Shown: positions 12,501 to 22,137 of the stretch, piece after piece
How positions within the stretch are numbered: position 1 is the first letter of the stretch
Layout: each line of letters starts with the position of its first letter
Source of the DNA: Breviolum minutum Mf 1.05b.01
Lineage: Eukaryota; Sar; Dinophyceae; Suessiales; Symbiodiniaceae
DNA: 64,000 nt
Direction of reading: 5' to 3'
NCBI GenBank assembly: GCA_000507305.1
Contig: DF240814.1
Location: forward strand, 18,501 to 82,500
Position numbers and translations under genes: made by a program
The notes under the pieces: generated by a model
Database searches by the model: none
The model's input: the letters and a program-made list of their open reading frames with translations, nothing else
Told to the model about the DNA's origin: nothing

Positions 12501-15500
12501 CCCTTCAATCACAAAAAGGGTGTTGTTGTTTCTCTCTTACCTCTTTGGGATTTCGATCATCGCAAAATAATGTTGCCTGCAAAAACTGGATGTCGGCTTC
12601 TCATTCTCACGGTTTTCAGGGTGAAGTACTCTAACTCACCTTCACCAACTGTCAACTTGTTCAGCAACAATTATTTCATCCCACATTTCCTTACCCCCCC
12701 CAAAAAAAACAAAATCGTTGTCCAAGTCCAAGTGACCAACTTCAAATGTAGAGCAAATTGATGAAGTCCACCATTGGTCACCTGTGTTTTGTCCAGATCA
12801 TTTGGCCACCAAGAATTCCAGCATCTTGTGGATTCATGGATGTTTTTGTTCTTTCTATCCACCACAGTAGTGGGACCTAAAGCACATGTGTATGGTTTTA
12901 TGTATATATACATATAAACTGTATTATTAGCAAAAAATACCTAGAACAATATCATGTGCAAATCTTCCTTAATATGCAGCTGATAGTTTCCTATTGCAAC
13001 CAAAAAAACATGGCTATCGGCTCGTATCAACTCATATTATCTTCCTATAAAAGTTCTACGAAAACCTCATCAGCAGTGAAACTTCACACCAACCCACGCC
13101 CCAAAAACCTGCGTCGCCGAAGCTTTGGGCGATCTCAGTTTGAAAGGAGGGTGGAGGTCATGCAAAATCATATCGATGGGGTTTCCCTGTATTCAAGGCA
13201 CCAAAGAATTTTGGTACTAAGCAAGAAGGTAACACATGGTCTCATTGTTGGATAAATTCCTGCAAAAGTTGCGTTTTATCCCCCCAGTCTGCAACTGAAA
13301 AATCTGGGAGTACTGCTTGATGAATGACAGGATTCCCAGAAAGATTCCACTGAAATAACAGAGGGTAGAGAATTCATGGGGGACTTCCTTTGGGGTGATC
13401 TGCCAAAACCCGCAGAAAAGCCATGGCGAATTTTTCGAAAACATGTTCCAAACCCAAGTTAGAGAAATGGCAAAAATGGAATCCTTTGGAAATAGATGAT
13501 GTTTGGTGATGTAAGGTGAAGCAACTCTACTGCGCCATTTGAGAGAATCACGGTCAAAATAGAGCCTTTCATCATCTAAAACCTGCACAGGTCTGTATCA
13601 CATTGATCACATCATCTGACCCAACTCCCATCTGAGCAATTTTATAACTCCATCGGTTGGTCATTTTTGGAGATTCTGAATCCACACTCCTAACTCCTCC
13701 AAAAACTTTGACAGCAGGTGGGCAGAATATATGCAATTCATAGGGATGCATGATGTTTCATGAATACATACTGAATGAATTGAATATATATAATAATACC
13801 CAAAGCTCAGTCTCACTCCGTTCATATGCTCATAACATGCTCATATCTCTCATCGTTCCACCCGGATGTGATTTTCATTGCCCAAACTCTACGGCTCACT
13901 CCTTGGCGCCCAAAAAAAGACATTCAAGTGTTTCCAAGTGTTTTTTTCTCAAAAATTCCCAGAACCCCAAAAATAATCATCCCTTACTTAAAATCATAAG
14001 ATGATGGTTTTTGTGAAAAATCATTGAACTATCTTGGAAATTTTGCTGGTGAAATGGCCAGAAACATTGGGCCAACCAATAAAAAATCCTCCAAACATTT
14101 GACATCCAGCCAAAGCGACACGGCTGGCCGTGGTGTCATCGGATCAGTCATGTGTACTGCTTCGGTGAGGCTACGCAACGGCTGACGCACCACCGCAATC
14201 ACCTGTGTTTTGTGGGTTTTTTTGGGGAGCCCCAGAAAAGAGCACATGGAAAAAATTGGATTTTGAGGGCAATTTGTGGTTGCTAAAGTTCAATGAATTC
14301 AGATGTTTCTTTGTAAAAGTCTTGGTACGTTTATATTGATTGGTATATCTTTACAGTTTCGGTGTCTTTTTTGTCTCGCGTTTTTGTGGCGTATTTTGAA
14401 TCCATCCAATTCCAAAATCCAGGCCCGAATACATCCTGAGTGAATCTTCACCTAATCTGAAATCAAATATCATGTTTTCCATTAATTCCCTCACTAAAAC
14501 CTTACACACATCCAACACCTGGTCATGCTGAAACAGTATTCAAGGTGAATGTCACCATCATTCACCCCATGGCTGATGTGCTTAAACCTTTTGGCCACGC
14601 CTCAGGTTCTGCCCTTCGGTGAACTTGGCAGATCTCAACGTAGAGCTCTTGGTCCCTGGGACCTCATTTCTTCCAACCAAATCGTTAAAGTCCACAGGTC
14701 CGGTCATGTTTGAACCGTTCAAAAAATGACTTGAATATTGAAACATATTTTAACGAAGAAAACATATACTTCAACAGGAAGAAAGTTTGCGATTGTTGAA
14801 GGGTTGAGTCATGACTTGGAATCTGTGCCGCATCGATTTTTCATGTTCATTTTGCGTGGCAGGTGTGGGACAGTCAAATTATCACCCCGTTTTAAGTCTA
14901 ATAAACTAAGAAGGCATTCCGGCGGGGAAATCTGCCCAGAATCATGTTGACAAAAGGATTTTAGGGGGAAAGGGTGGCTCAACAAGCATAACGTTTCTCC
15001 GGCCAGTGTAGGGCATAATTTTTTGGAGAATTGTCCTGTGGCTGAACATTTTTAGAAAATCAACATCTACAATCTACAGTAGTTACAATGCGAGGTTCGC
15101 TTGCAGGTAGCATCAACATTTGCCCATGAGTTCAAGATCGGAAAGTCAGGCCGCTTAAAATACCCTCCCGAAGTTTAACAGGAAAGGATCGTCTTCGAAC
15201 CACCTTTTTTCAGGGGCGAGATGATAAACTTCGGGGGTGCAATGCCGTTTTGTGGCCATCCCCCCCTACTAAGAATCTTGTTTGGTGCCAGGTGACTTTT
15301 CACCATAACACGTAGCTGCTGTCGCCAGTGGCATTCCACACAAGCCTTCTGGCTACCGTTTGGGCCAGCCTGGTGCGATCAGAGATGCCCAGAACCAAGG
15401 AATAGGTGGCTGCTTCCACATGAATATTTGTTGTTTGAAGTTGTAACAACTGAACTTCAGTGAAATCAATCAAATAAGCAAGATCTCCACATCAGAGTGG

Positions 15501-16733
15501 AGATGAATCACTTAGTGCTGATGCAAGTTGCATGACTACACATAACTTGGGTGTATCCAGATTGTACGATGCAATTGTTGAAAGAGGACTCTCAAACTAA
15601 ACATCACCAAATGTCTTACTATTTGACTGCCACCTTGGGATAGGGATAGACACGATACATAACATAAAACATCATACAGCTTTTTCAAGTGCCAACACTA
15701 CCAAGACTCCTTTCCCATAGGAACTTGCATCCGAAAAAACCCCAATCCCACCATCACCATCCCATCCCCAACTCTCCCGGGGGTTCAACCTCCATGACGG
15801 TTAGTGGCTCCTTTGCAAGCTCATCCAGTAGCTCACCCAAACGTTTCTCGCACCAGACCTGTGAGGCAACCCCACGGTGATATCTCCAATCTTTGCACCG
15901 GTGAATCCGAAAAACCTGTTGCCTCCTCACATTTTCACCATAGGGACACTGGGATTTTACCACCTTAGTGATCTATGATGGATATTTTGTACATCTATAC
16001 ACCAAGGTACCCAAATCCTGGGAAACTTTACCATACATCTGAGGTGAATTCTTCTATTTCTTTTGAATTCAGGTCCTTTTGGAAGGATTCCCTGACATCC
16101 CTATACAACCACCATCTAACATTGAGTTTCCCGCCACGCAGTTTAACCAACATCCATATCCCATGTGTTCCAAATTCTACATGCCAACCAAGGGACTGGT
16201 AACTCCAGAATCAGTGCCATCTTTTTCACGCAACCCTCACGGTCACTGTCCAACCACGCCTCCACCGAAAGGAAATTGCAGTGCCACTTGCGCCCCCCAA
16301 ATTCTGAGTTAAAAGATGCAGTTGTTTACTAAAAGGTTACTACATATCTAATTTAAAGTTAATAGTTCATAAGGCCAATAATACATTCAAGCAATCGAGA
16401 AGAAACTAAGAAACTCGTCAAGTGAGGTTGCAACCTGCTTGATCAATAACACCCTACGAGATAAATCTTCATCCTAACATGGTCTAGTACGGATCCGTAT
16501 AATGGTTTATTATAATTCTTATATAGCTGGGTAATCTAATCATGTGCATACCCTAAACAACCAGAACAACCAGGGACCCCTTTTCCAAGGCTCACCTAAG
16601 AATCAGATCTTCTCCAGCCTTAAGACCTCTCATGCCACGCATCGTTCCATGAGAAGAGCTACTTCCCATACCATTTCGCCAAAGTTCCAGAAGCCTTTCT
16701 CGCCAGCGGTCCTAGCGATTTGGCTCTCGAGAG
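6558..16733 (-). CDS. Unidentified host gene(s) spanning element A; 12 candidate exons
   Basis: Exons in transcript order: 16639-16733, 16197-16245, 15758-15858, 15304-15484, 14588-14662, 14077-14202, 13526-13582, 8781-8931, 8516-8586, 7977-8093, 7476-7649, 6839-6937, and a possible terminal exon 6558-6636 ending in a stop. Phases agree for 16197>15758, for 14588>14077>13526, and for 8781>8516>7977>7476>6839. Phase also agrees across the element A intron (13526>8781), so one gene is possible. Typical peptides are EKGFWNFGEMVWEVALLMER, EKRLGELLDELAKEPLTVME, DLAYLIDFTEVQLLQLQ (spanning the acceptor at 15484), TRLAQTVARRLVWNATGD, VRQPLRSLTEAVHMTDPMTP, VASVERSWYQEMGQAPMLSQ and NSLVTGGILIGIKFGRTPSR. 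I recognise no domain. The joints near 15.3-15.7 kb and 6.8-6.6 kb are unresolved, so two genes cannot be excluded. The exon at 8781-8931 has the best signals: T/C-rich tract then CCCCAG, and a GTGAGT donor. Confidence 0.55.
9030..9212. repeat. Imperfect hairpin in the presumed 3' region of element A
   Basis: The plus-strand segment containing GTGCCAGTTTGTGCAACCCT is matched about 120 nt later by the inverted AACAGGGCTAGCAGTTGGCA and CACAAACCC. The arms are about 30 nt with several mismatches. It could be a structured 3' end of the retroelement transcript. Confidence 0.45.
9269..11069 (-). pseudogene. Reverse transcriptase-RNase H ORF, frame-broken
   Basis: The RT part (9657-11069) shows motif A-like LLKADVTKAHRRVKI, motif B-like TYGMASAQLYWGRLA, motif C-like FVFVDDFCWLL (FVDD at about 10290), and a following WLGFIM block. 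The RNase H part moves to a second frame (9580-10038: WWGASDASASDSGEAYVGGW) and then a third (9269-9820: IAALEMLGTLFLTM, ASDNQGNIYGLL, DFNQWADDLTH), covering the expected Asp-Glu-Asp-Asp order. At least two frame changes, near 10000 and 9810, break the reading frame, so this copy should not make a full enzyme. The protein ends in a basic KLKKRRKC tail. Catalytic aspartates are retained, so decay is recent or confined to indels. Confidence 0.75.
11129..12268 (-). CDS. Gag-like ORF of element A with a CxxC-x10-CxxC knuckle
   Basis: It encodes 379 aa from an ATG at 12268. The N-terminal half is Ala/Glu/Ser-rich and probably disordered. The middle contains a helical region (SSLLGGLSVQEVAQLFDVFR; CYIIVKRAKEHGKLLARKFL) that could be a capsid-like domain. 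Near residue 300 it carries CPTC, ten residues, then CLFC, a likely zinc knuckle/ribbon. Its stop lies 60 nt upstream of the visible RT frame, and reaching that frame needs two shifts. The start is supported by the spliced-leader relict and a 70-nt leader immediately upstream. Function as a nucleic-acid-binding gag protein is inferred from position and the cysteine motif only. Confidence 0.6.
   Translation of the reverse strand: MSGFTPIEFKQAATKEGGRIPTNAEKDAEALQQVAAAFGSAPETKVDSANPGPQLIAGEASGSGMMKPESMAADLAASFDPTAAAGAINAVIAPPTSADGLEDGVEQMEVDKKSDDDWLIADPVPLTETEMVGAFLRDQEKKDREQYVFLTQEDANMETVKDTLSELTEHIHRLSVGDFQADVAGPQTDGPKRVEVEPAGDGLFRLTCFPEPFPHVSRYVSSLLGGLSVQEVAQLFDVFRGKPLTRAGVERALECYIIVKRAKEHGKLLARKFLKPSEKRGLGYGEMHEVNAGAAMEMMCPTCLTPRDPEKKKCLFCKSTQDAVHYTQPMASMLVDGKLWELRFEADGTYHWSPSPSMDPRDWLQSSPTTRWRRKTESG
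12339..12353 (-). other. Dinoflagellate spliced-leader relict
   Basis: The minus strand reads CCATTTTGGCTCAAG, an exact match to the last 15 nt of the 22-nt dinoflagellate trans-spliced leader (known from memory as ending CCGTAGCCATTTTGGCTCAAG). This is the form left when a leader is re-spliced at its internal AG. It lies in the correct orientation, 70 nt upstream of the ATG of element A's first ORF. An inverted near-copy follows at 12357-12371, making a short hairpin with a 4-nt loop. A given 15-mer is expected about 0.0001 times in both strands of 64 kb. Confidence 0.8.
12372..13525. other. Intron sequence
   Basis: No retroelement protein is visible here. A possible small minus exon at about 13110-13135 (IAQSFGDA between AG and GT) is too short to trust. 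Otherwise I see only AT-rich simple sequence. Confidence 0.4.
15161..15241. mobile_element. Fold-back element, family 1
   Basis: TACCCTCCCGAAGTTTAACA at the left and its complement, AAACTTCGGGGGTGCA, at the right; about 80 bp. The interior carries the family's CAGGGGCGA motif. It lies between exons of the minus-strand gene. Confidence 0.7.
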
Positions 16734-17117
16734 CTGCCGGGAAAAACCGCAAAACTGGGTGTTTTGTAGATGGTATCTTTGTTGCTTTCCAACAGGTTTC
16801 CATGTCTCGGAGATATTTGTCGCATGTTATTGTATGAAAATCATGTTTGGACCATACTATTGTACATAAAAGTATTCAAATCATGTTGTATAAGTATCCA
16901 TTTTGAGTGGAGTCATATAGTTGGCTATTTACTATCTTTGGAAAGTGCATGTGGGATCCAAATGCTTACAAGCAATCTTGATTTTCTTGATCGTTGAGAG
17001 CAGGGAAACTCATCATCCCCAACCAAAAAATGGACTCTGGCATAGCCCAATTAGGGAAAAAAAACAATCTGAAGGAAATCCTGTCCAGTCTTACGGTTTG
17101 ATGATGCTCTCATGGTT

Positions 17118-20116
17118 TTATTGGATTTTGGCATCATCCCTGTTGCAATATTTTCCGATGTCCATGGGGTTTCTCAGACACATGGCTTCCCTTTTATTTG
17201 CCACCTCATCGGATTCCACATAAGCTTCCCAAGCTTTCTTCACTTCCAGCTCCTGAAACAACAAAAAAGATCCATGAAAAACCGATCCCAAAAACCACAC
17301 AAAAAAAAATGTATCAGTATCATTGGCAAGCATGGATGATGTTAGGTTACCTGTAAAGTCAATGAATCGCATCGGAATCATAGTCTGAAAATGGTGTGTT
17401 GGGTATTATTATGCGTCAAGGTTGCCATATGCCATTGCTTCTGATGTCCAGCCTCATCACTAGACTCCCCCGCAATCTGTACCGCCACTGCCGTCTGGTC
17501 GAAGTTGCCTTTGCTCTACGTTCACTCTTCAGAAAGTCAATCACTTCTTCTCCAGGTAGAATGTCAAACACACGAGAACGTAAAACCACCAGCCCAATAT
17601 GCAATGTCATTTGTATTCAAAATGGTTACAATTTATATCTGGATACATTATTTGTTCACGAATTGATAATTTTGGTACAAGATATGATCTTTGTGGTAAG
17701 GGTCCAAAAAGTCTTCACCAAGTCCTATCTGTCAACTGAAAAAAAAAAGGAAAGATCTGGGGGACGCCGGACGCCAGATTCTCAGCTGTCTACAGACTTG
17801 GTTAGCCTTTCACTCATAATCATGGAGGTTCAAAACGACCATATTGGGAGACCTTCCACTCATCAAACTCAAACCCCATGGTTTTTCCTTTCATGATTGT
17901 GGGAAGGAAGACTTGCAGGTGGTGTTTCCTAATGAAAAAATCCTCGCAACGGCTGAAAAACAATGGCAAGGTTGCACATCAGCAGTCGTTCCACAATGGC
18001 TTGCCCCGCCTACAGACGATGATGCGGCGGATAGTGAAAGCTCAATTTTTGTGCCTTTTGTCCCCTAAAATCAGAGAATCATAGAGGCAAGCAAACAAAC
18101 AAACAAACAAACAAACAAACAAACAAACAAACAAACAAGGAGTGCTAAAACATATCTAATCAACCCTCATTTCACACATTATCTCTTGATTATTTGGTCA
18201 AATCTCATAGCTCTAAATTGAAAATCTATGGTATCTTCCCATTATGTCTCCTTATAATCAAGGAAAAAAACAGTGGTCCCATGATCCACCTGTACAGGAC
18301 TGATCCGCGAGCAGCGCACTGGAAAGCTCTGCGATGCCGGAGTCACCGCGGCCGTCAGGGCAGGTACCACGTAACTGGCGGAAGATTTCAGCGGAATCGC
18401 CAGGGAAGGGCTGAAGGTTGGGATGGCTCACAGCAGCATCAGCTTCTTGGAGTTGCTAATGATGCCGGAAAGTGTCACATAATATTAAACAAGCTCGGAT
18501 AAAATCTATGAGTTGCTAAAATAATCAATATCATCAGACAAGCTCAAATAAAAATAATCTAGCGGTATTTGAAACTGATCCTGGAATCTCAATATGTGTC
18601 TGTGCACCAATAACTCTCCCAAGAGGTATTGGAAGCGTAAGGGGTTGCCGGTTGCTGGATTGCTTGGTAGCACCCCTTACCATCCACTTTACACCCGTCG
18701 CTTGGGAGCAGTAAAAATCATCAACTTCCTTTAATCAACATGTCCTGATGGCGTCTCCAATCTTTCTTGCAACATACCTTTGCCTACGCATGTTTCGAAC
18801 CTTTGCTCCTACATCCTTTACATATATAATTGTATATGTAAATCCTACATCTATCTCCAAGGAAATTCATCACCTATATCATCTCAAAGTAGTAAACAAT
18901 GTGAATTTCTAAACAACTCAATCTTCAACACTTGCCATACTCACCTAACCCTCAACCCCAACCCTCACACGAAAACCCCACCAGCGAAGCATTAGCAGCG
19001 AGCCCTCCAGTTCGGGTGGGATGTGTCGCGCACAGTCCACCTGACCGTCGTTTTTTCTTACAAATCATGGAATTTTCCCCCCAATTTGTTCAGGGTATTA
19101 AAAAATTGGGTTTGGAAAAAAAAAACATTGGGAAAAAAATGCAAAAAATGATGGAAAAAAAAACATTGTATTGAAGTTCTATATGGATGTATATAAAAAC
19201 CGGTACGAAAACGATTAAAACACAACAGACACATGATTGCTTATAATAGTATTAACAAAAAGAACGATCCCTATTAAGTCTATTCCAATATGATAGACTC
19301 TCTCCCCAAACAAATGCTGGAACTCCATGGTTCGGAACTTCCAGGGTTTTCCCATCAAAACCCTAAGTCACCCATCAAGAAAGTTGAAGGGAACGAGGCG
19401 ACAAGTGGAAGCACGTTTGTTCCAAAAAAACACCAATGGACCAAGACATCAGAAAAAAAACACCTGCAGTAAATGTGGCCTGAAATGGTCACATTTCAAC
19501 ACTGGCCCCCAAAGATCTTTCCTTGTTTTTTAAGAGTCATCCTCTCAAACTTCGAACCCTTTTCAGGATTCTTCACAACTTCTTGTTTTTTTGTTGAAAA
19601 AAGCCCACCGTCACGAGAAGTAGCGAGCCCAAGTCTTTGTCATAGTTGGCCCTTTTGCGGCTCAAAGGATGAAAGGTGCCGGAAATAAGGATCCTCAGCT
19701 GGAAACATCCATCAAGGTGCTGGAAAGATCCACCCACCAAAAGAATCCCAACAAAAAAAACACAGGAAGTCCCAGGGGTGTTGATAATATGGGGTTGTGT
19801 CCATTTCAAATTAGGAACACATTACGAAAAACCCTGCAAACAAATATTTACTAACGTTAGAATCAGAAACACTTGATGTGTGCTGAAAGATGGATATTGG
19901 GGCCATATCTTGAAACACACACAAGACGGTTGAAGCTTCTAGACGGAATCGATACAAAGATTCTGAAATCAAAAAAAACGTTCACCGAATTTCCCAGAAC
20001 ATGCCTTCGTATGATTGGTATCAATCCCTCCATGCTGGCCACTTCTTCCGTGTTGTTCTTGTCCTCCTCCTCTTCCTCCTCCTCATCACCATCATCATCA
20101 TCATCATCACCATCAC

Positions 20117-20180
<64 letters not shown>

Positions 20181-21888
20181 GACCCTTCAGATATGCCCAA
20201 GCATCTGTGGTGGTGATCCTTCACTTCCAGCTGCCTCACGGTTTCGTTTCATGCAGATCTTCAGGACCCCGCAGCCTCTGAGTGTCTATCATTTAAAAAC
20301 TGATACGATTGATTGATGGTGCGTACATCAATAAACCACCAAAAGATACCAAAAGGATGTATCAGCCAGGTTTAATAACCTACTGGAACTCAGGCATCTG
20401 AATGATCTTTGATTTCAAAAAAGGCCCTTCTCTTCCCAAAAAGACACTTCTGTTGACTTGTTCCGCTTGGAAAGTCGCGAGTTAGTTAGTACGGGGAATC
20501 CTTCCCAAAAACCCAGTTCTACATGGGTTGGATGTACCTCCCACCCACGGTTGAACTGTCAGTTCTTGTCATCGGTGGGATTTTTGTTTTGAGGCTGCGT
20601 CATGAAGGAAAAATAAAAATGCCCGTTTATCAACAGGATGGGGACATCTCCAAATTACGGACCCCAAAACCTCTCTGTTGTTTACAACTAAAACCCAATC
20701 ATCTTTAGTAAAAACTTGAGGGTGTATAAATTTCCGAAATAGTTTAGCGACCAACTGGAGGTCACATCAATGTGACCTTTGCTATTTCATTTTAAAAAAA
20801 ACATTGTTTTGGGGACCATCACAGGTGACCACCCGGGTAACTTCCCCCATGGGATTTTTTCCCGCACCTGCGGGAAAGACCAGCTGGGCATATGTTGCCA
20901 TCGGCTCCGTTCCATCAACTCTTGGATAGAGATGCCCTGCGTGATGCCCCGACCGTTGGTTGGAAGGATGAAGGTCCCAAAGGTCGAAAGTTCCGAAAGT
21001 GTTGATTGATGCAAATGTGGTTTCTTTTTATGAAAGATTCAACAACCACAACTTCGACTTAAGTCATTTTGGAGGAATCATTATCTTTAACTCTTTAAAC
21101 ATCTTTAAACCACCCTTTTTGGGGTATCGGTTGGAGGCGTGGTGGAAAACAGAATGGCACCAGAAGCATGAATGAGAATCGACAAACAAAGCGAGGATTA
21201 TGTTTGATGATGTTGCACAATACCTTCACTTATCACTGCTTCAGCTGTGATGTGAAACCAGACAGGGTGTCCGCGCGTGAACAATACCTTCACTTACTAA
21301 AAGTTTCTTCTTGCAAAGAGTATCGGATCGCATTTGGCAACTCACTGAAATTCTGAAGTGGTATGTATGCATGCTGGAGTTGACATTATTGTTGTTGCTT
21401 TTGTTTCTTGTGTTTCTTGTTGCGAGCGTTGCCCTTGTCGCTACCATCCTTGCTGTTCCCGTTTTTTCCCCACGATCGCCTGATGAGCAAAGGCCCGGTC
21501 ATCGTGCCACGTATGGCGTTCTTGTAACTGCACCAGCAGCTGTTGTTGTTCCAAGTTGTCGACCATCAAGAAGACCTGTTCATCCCAAAGAAAGTCGCCA
21601 TCTTCACCTTGAAAGACACATGAGAAAAAAACACGGCGATGTTTAGAAGGTAGCAATTGTGGGATTGAAAAAAAAATCAGAAGGAATGAAAATTTAGCAA
21701 AAAAAACAATGAAACTCGTGAAATATTCGTTACACCATGGAAGATTAACATGGAACCTGCTAATCAACCATTTAGAAAGGAAAATGATCTTCCAAACCTC
21801 CATGATTGTGTTCCAGCCGTTAATCTTCCAAGGGTGTAATTCATCAACAGCTTTGTTGGATTGGATCAGTTTTTTTCTGGAGGACGTC
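17118..21888 (-). CDS. Unidentified acidic host gene segment, 9 candidate exons with stop
   Basis: Exons: 21849-21888, 21474-21607, 20868-21023, 19986-20184, 19615-19698, 18982-19040, 18290-18455, 17461-17549, 17118-17252 (stop at 17118). Phases agree at 21849>21474>20868, at 19986>19615>18982, and at 18290>17461>17118; two joints (20868>19986 and 18982>18290) need missing exons. Peptides include LWDEQVFLMVDNLEQQQLLV, GISIQELMERSRWQHMPSW, an acidic poly-Asp/Glu run followed by EEVASMEGLIPIIRRHV, PLSRKRANYDKDLGSLLL, NLQPFPGDSAEIFRQLRGT, EVIDFLKSERRAKATSTRR, and the C-terminus VKKAWEAYVESDEVANKRE. The last exon follows a textbook acceptor (a T-rich tract then CAG). No family recognised. It may be the 3' part of the gene at 31.8-35.3 kb, with element B in the intron between. 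Confidence 0.6.
18089..18137. repeat. (CAAA)n microsatellite
   Basis: About twelve CAAA units, in the intron between the minus exons 18290-18455 and 17461-17549. Confidence 0.9.
19986..20184 (-). CDS. Exon carrying a poly-Asp/Glu tract
   Basis: The ATC microsatellite at about 20080-20181, read on the minus strand, gives a long run of aspartates followed by EEEEE and KNNTEEVASMEG, then GLIPIIRRHVLGNS before a GT donor. The exon starts after an AG acceptor at 20185-20186. Length and phase (1 nt plus 66 codons) join exactly with the next exon at 19698. The other minus frame would be poly-Met and the plus frame poly-His, both unlikely. An acidic tract like this is common in nuclear and chromatin-associated proteins, which is inference. 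The microsatellite makes its length likely to vary between strains. Confidence 0.65.
21730..21839. mobile_element. Fold-back element, family 2
   Basis: TTACACCATGGAAGATTAAC at the left and its near complement, GTTAATCTTCCAAGGGTGTAA, at the right; 110 bp. Relatives are at 37018-37123 and 42128-42250. All share the interior AAATGATCTTCCAAACCTCC or its complement. It is intronic, between exons 21849-21888 and 21474-21607. Confidence 0.75.
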
Positions 21889-22137
21889 CTTGCAGTTGGG
21901 ATGTGAAGGTTGGTGAACTTGGAGAAAAAAACCTTTGTGGTGGTTTTCTAACCAACAGGTCTTTGTAAAGACAAACATGATTTACAGGAAGTACTGGTGA
22001 AAATGTATATATCCATATATATATATATATCCATATATATATTATTTTTTTTTTGCACTCAAGACGATGCGAACGAGCGCTGCCTGCTTGCAATCCGACG
22101 TGCCGTAGCACATGGCAGAGATTTCACTGCCAAAAGA

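Noticed and set aside
17844..18068. Plus-strand ORF reading EDLQVVFPNEKILATAEK... to a stop
   Set aside because: Protein-like, but it lies in the intron between phase-matched minus exons 18290-18455 and 17461-17549 and no other plus exon supports it. Not fully excluded.
20080..20181. Poly-His or poly-Met reading of the ATC repeat
   Set aside because: Neither has exon-like flanks; the poly-Asp frame on the minus strand fits splice sites and phase.
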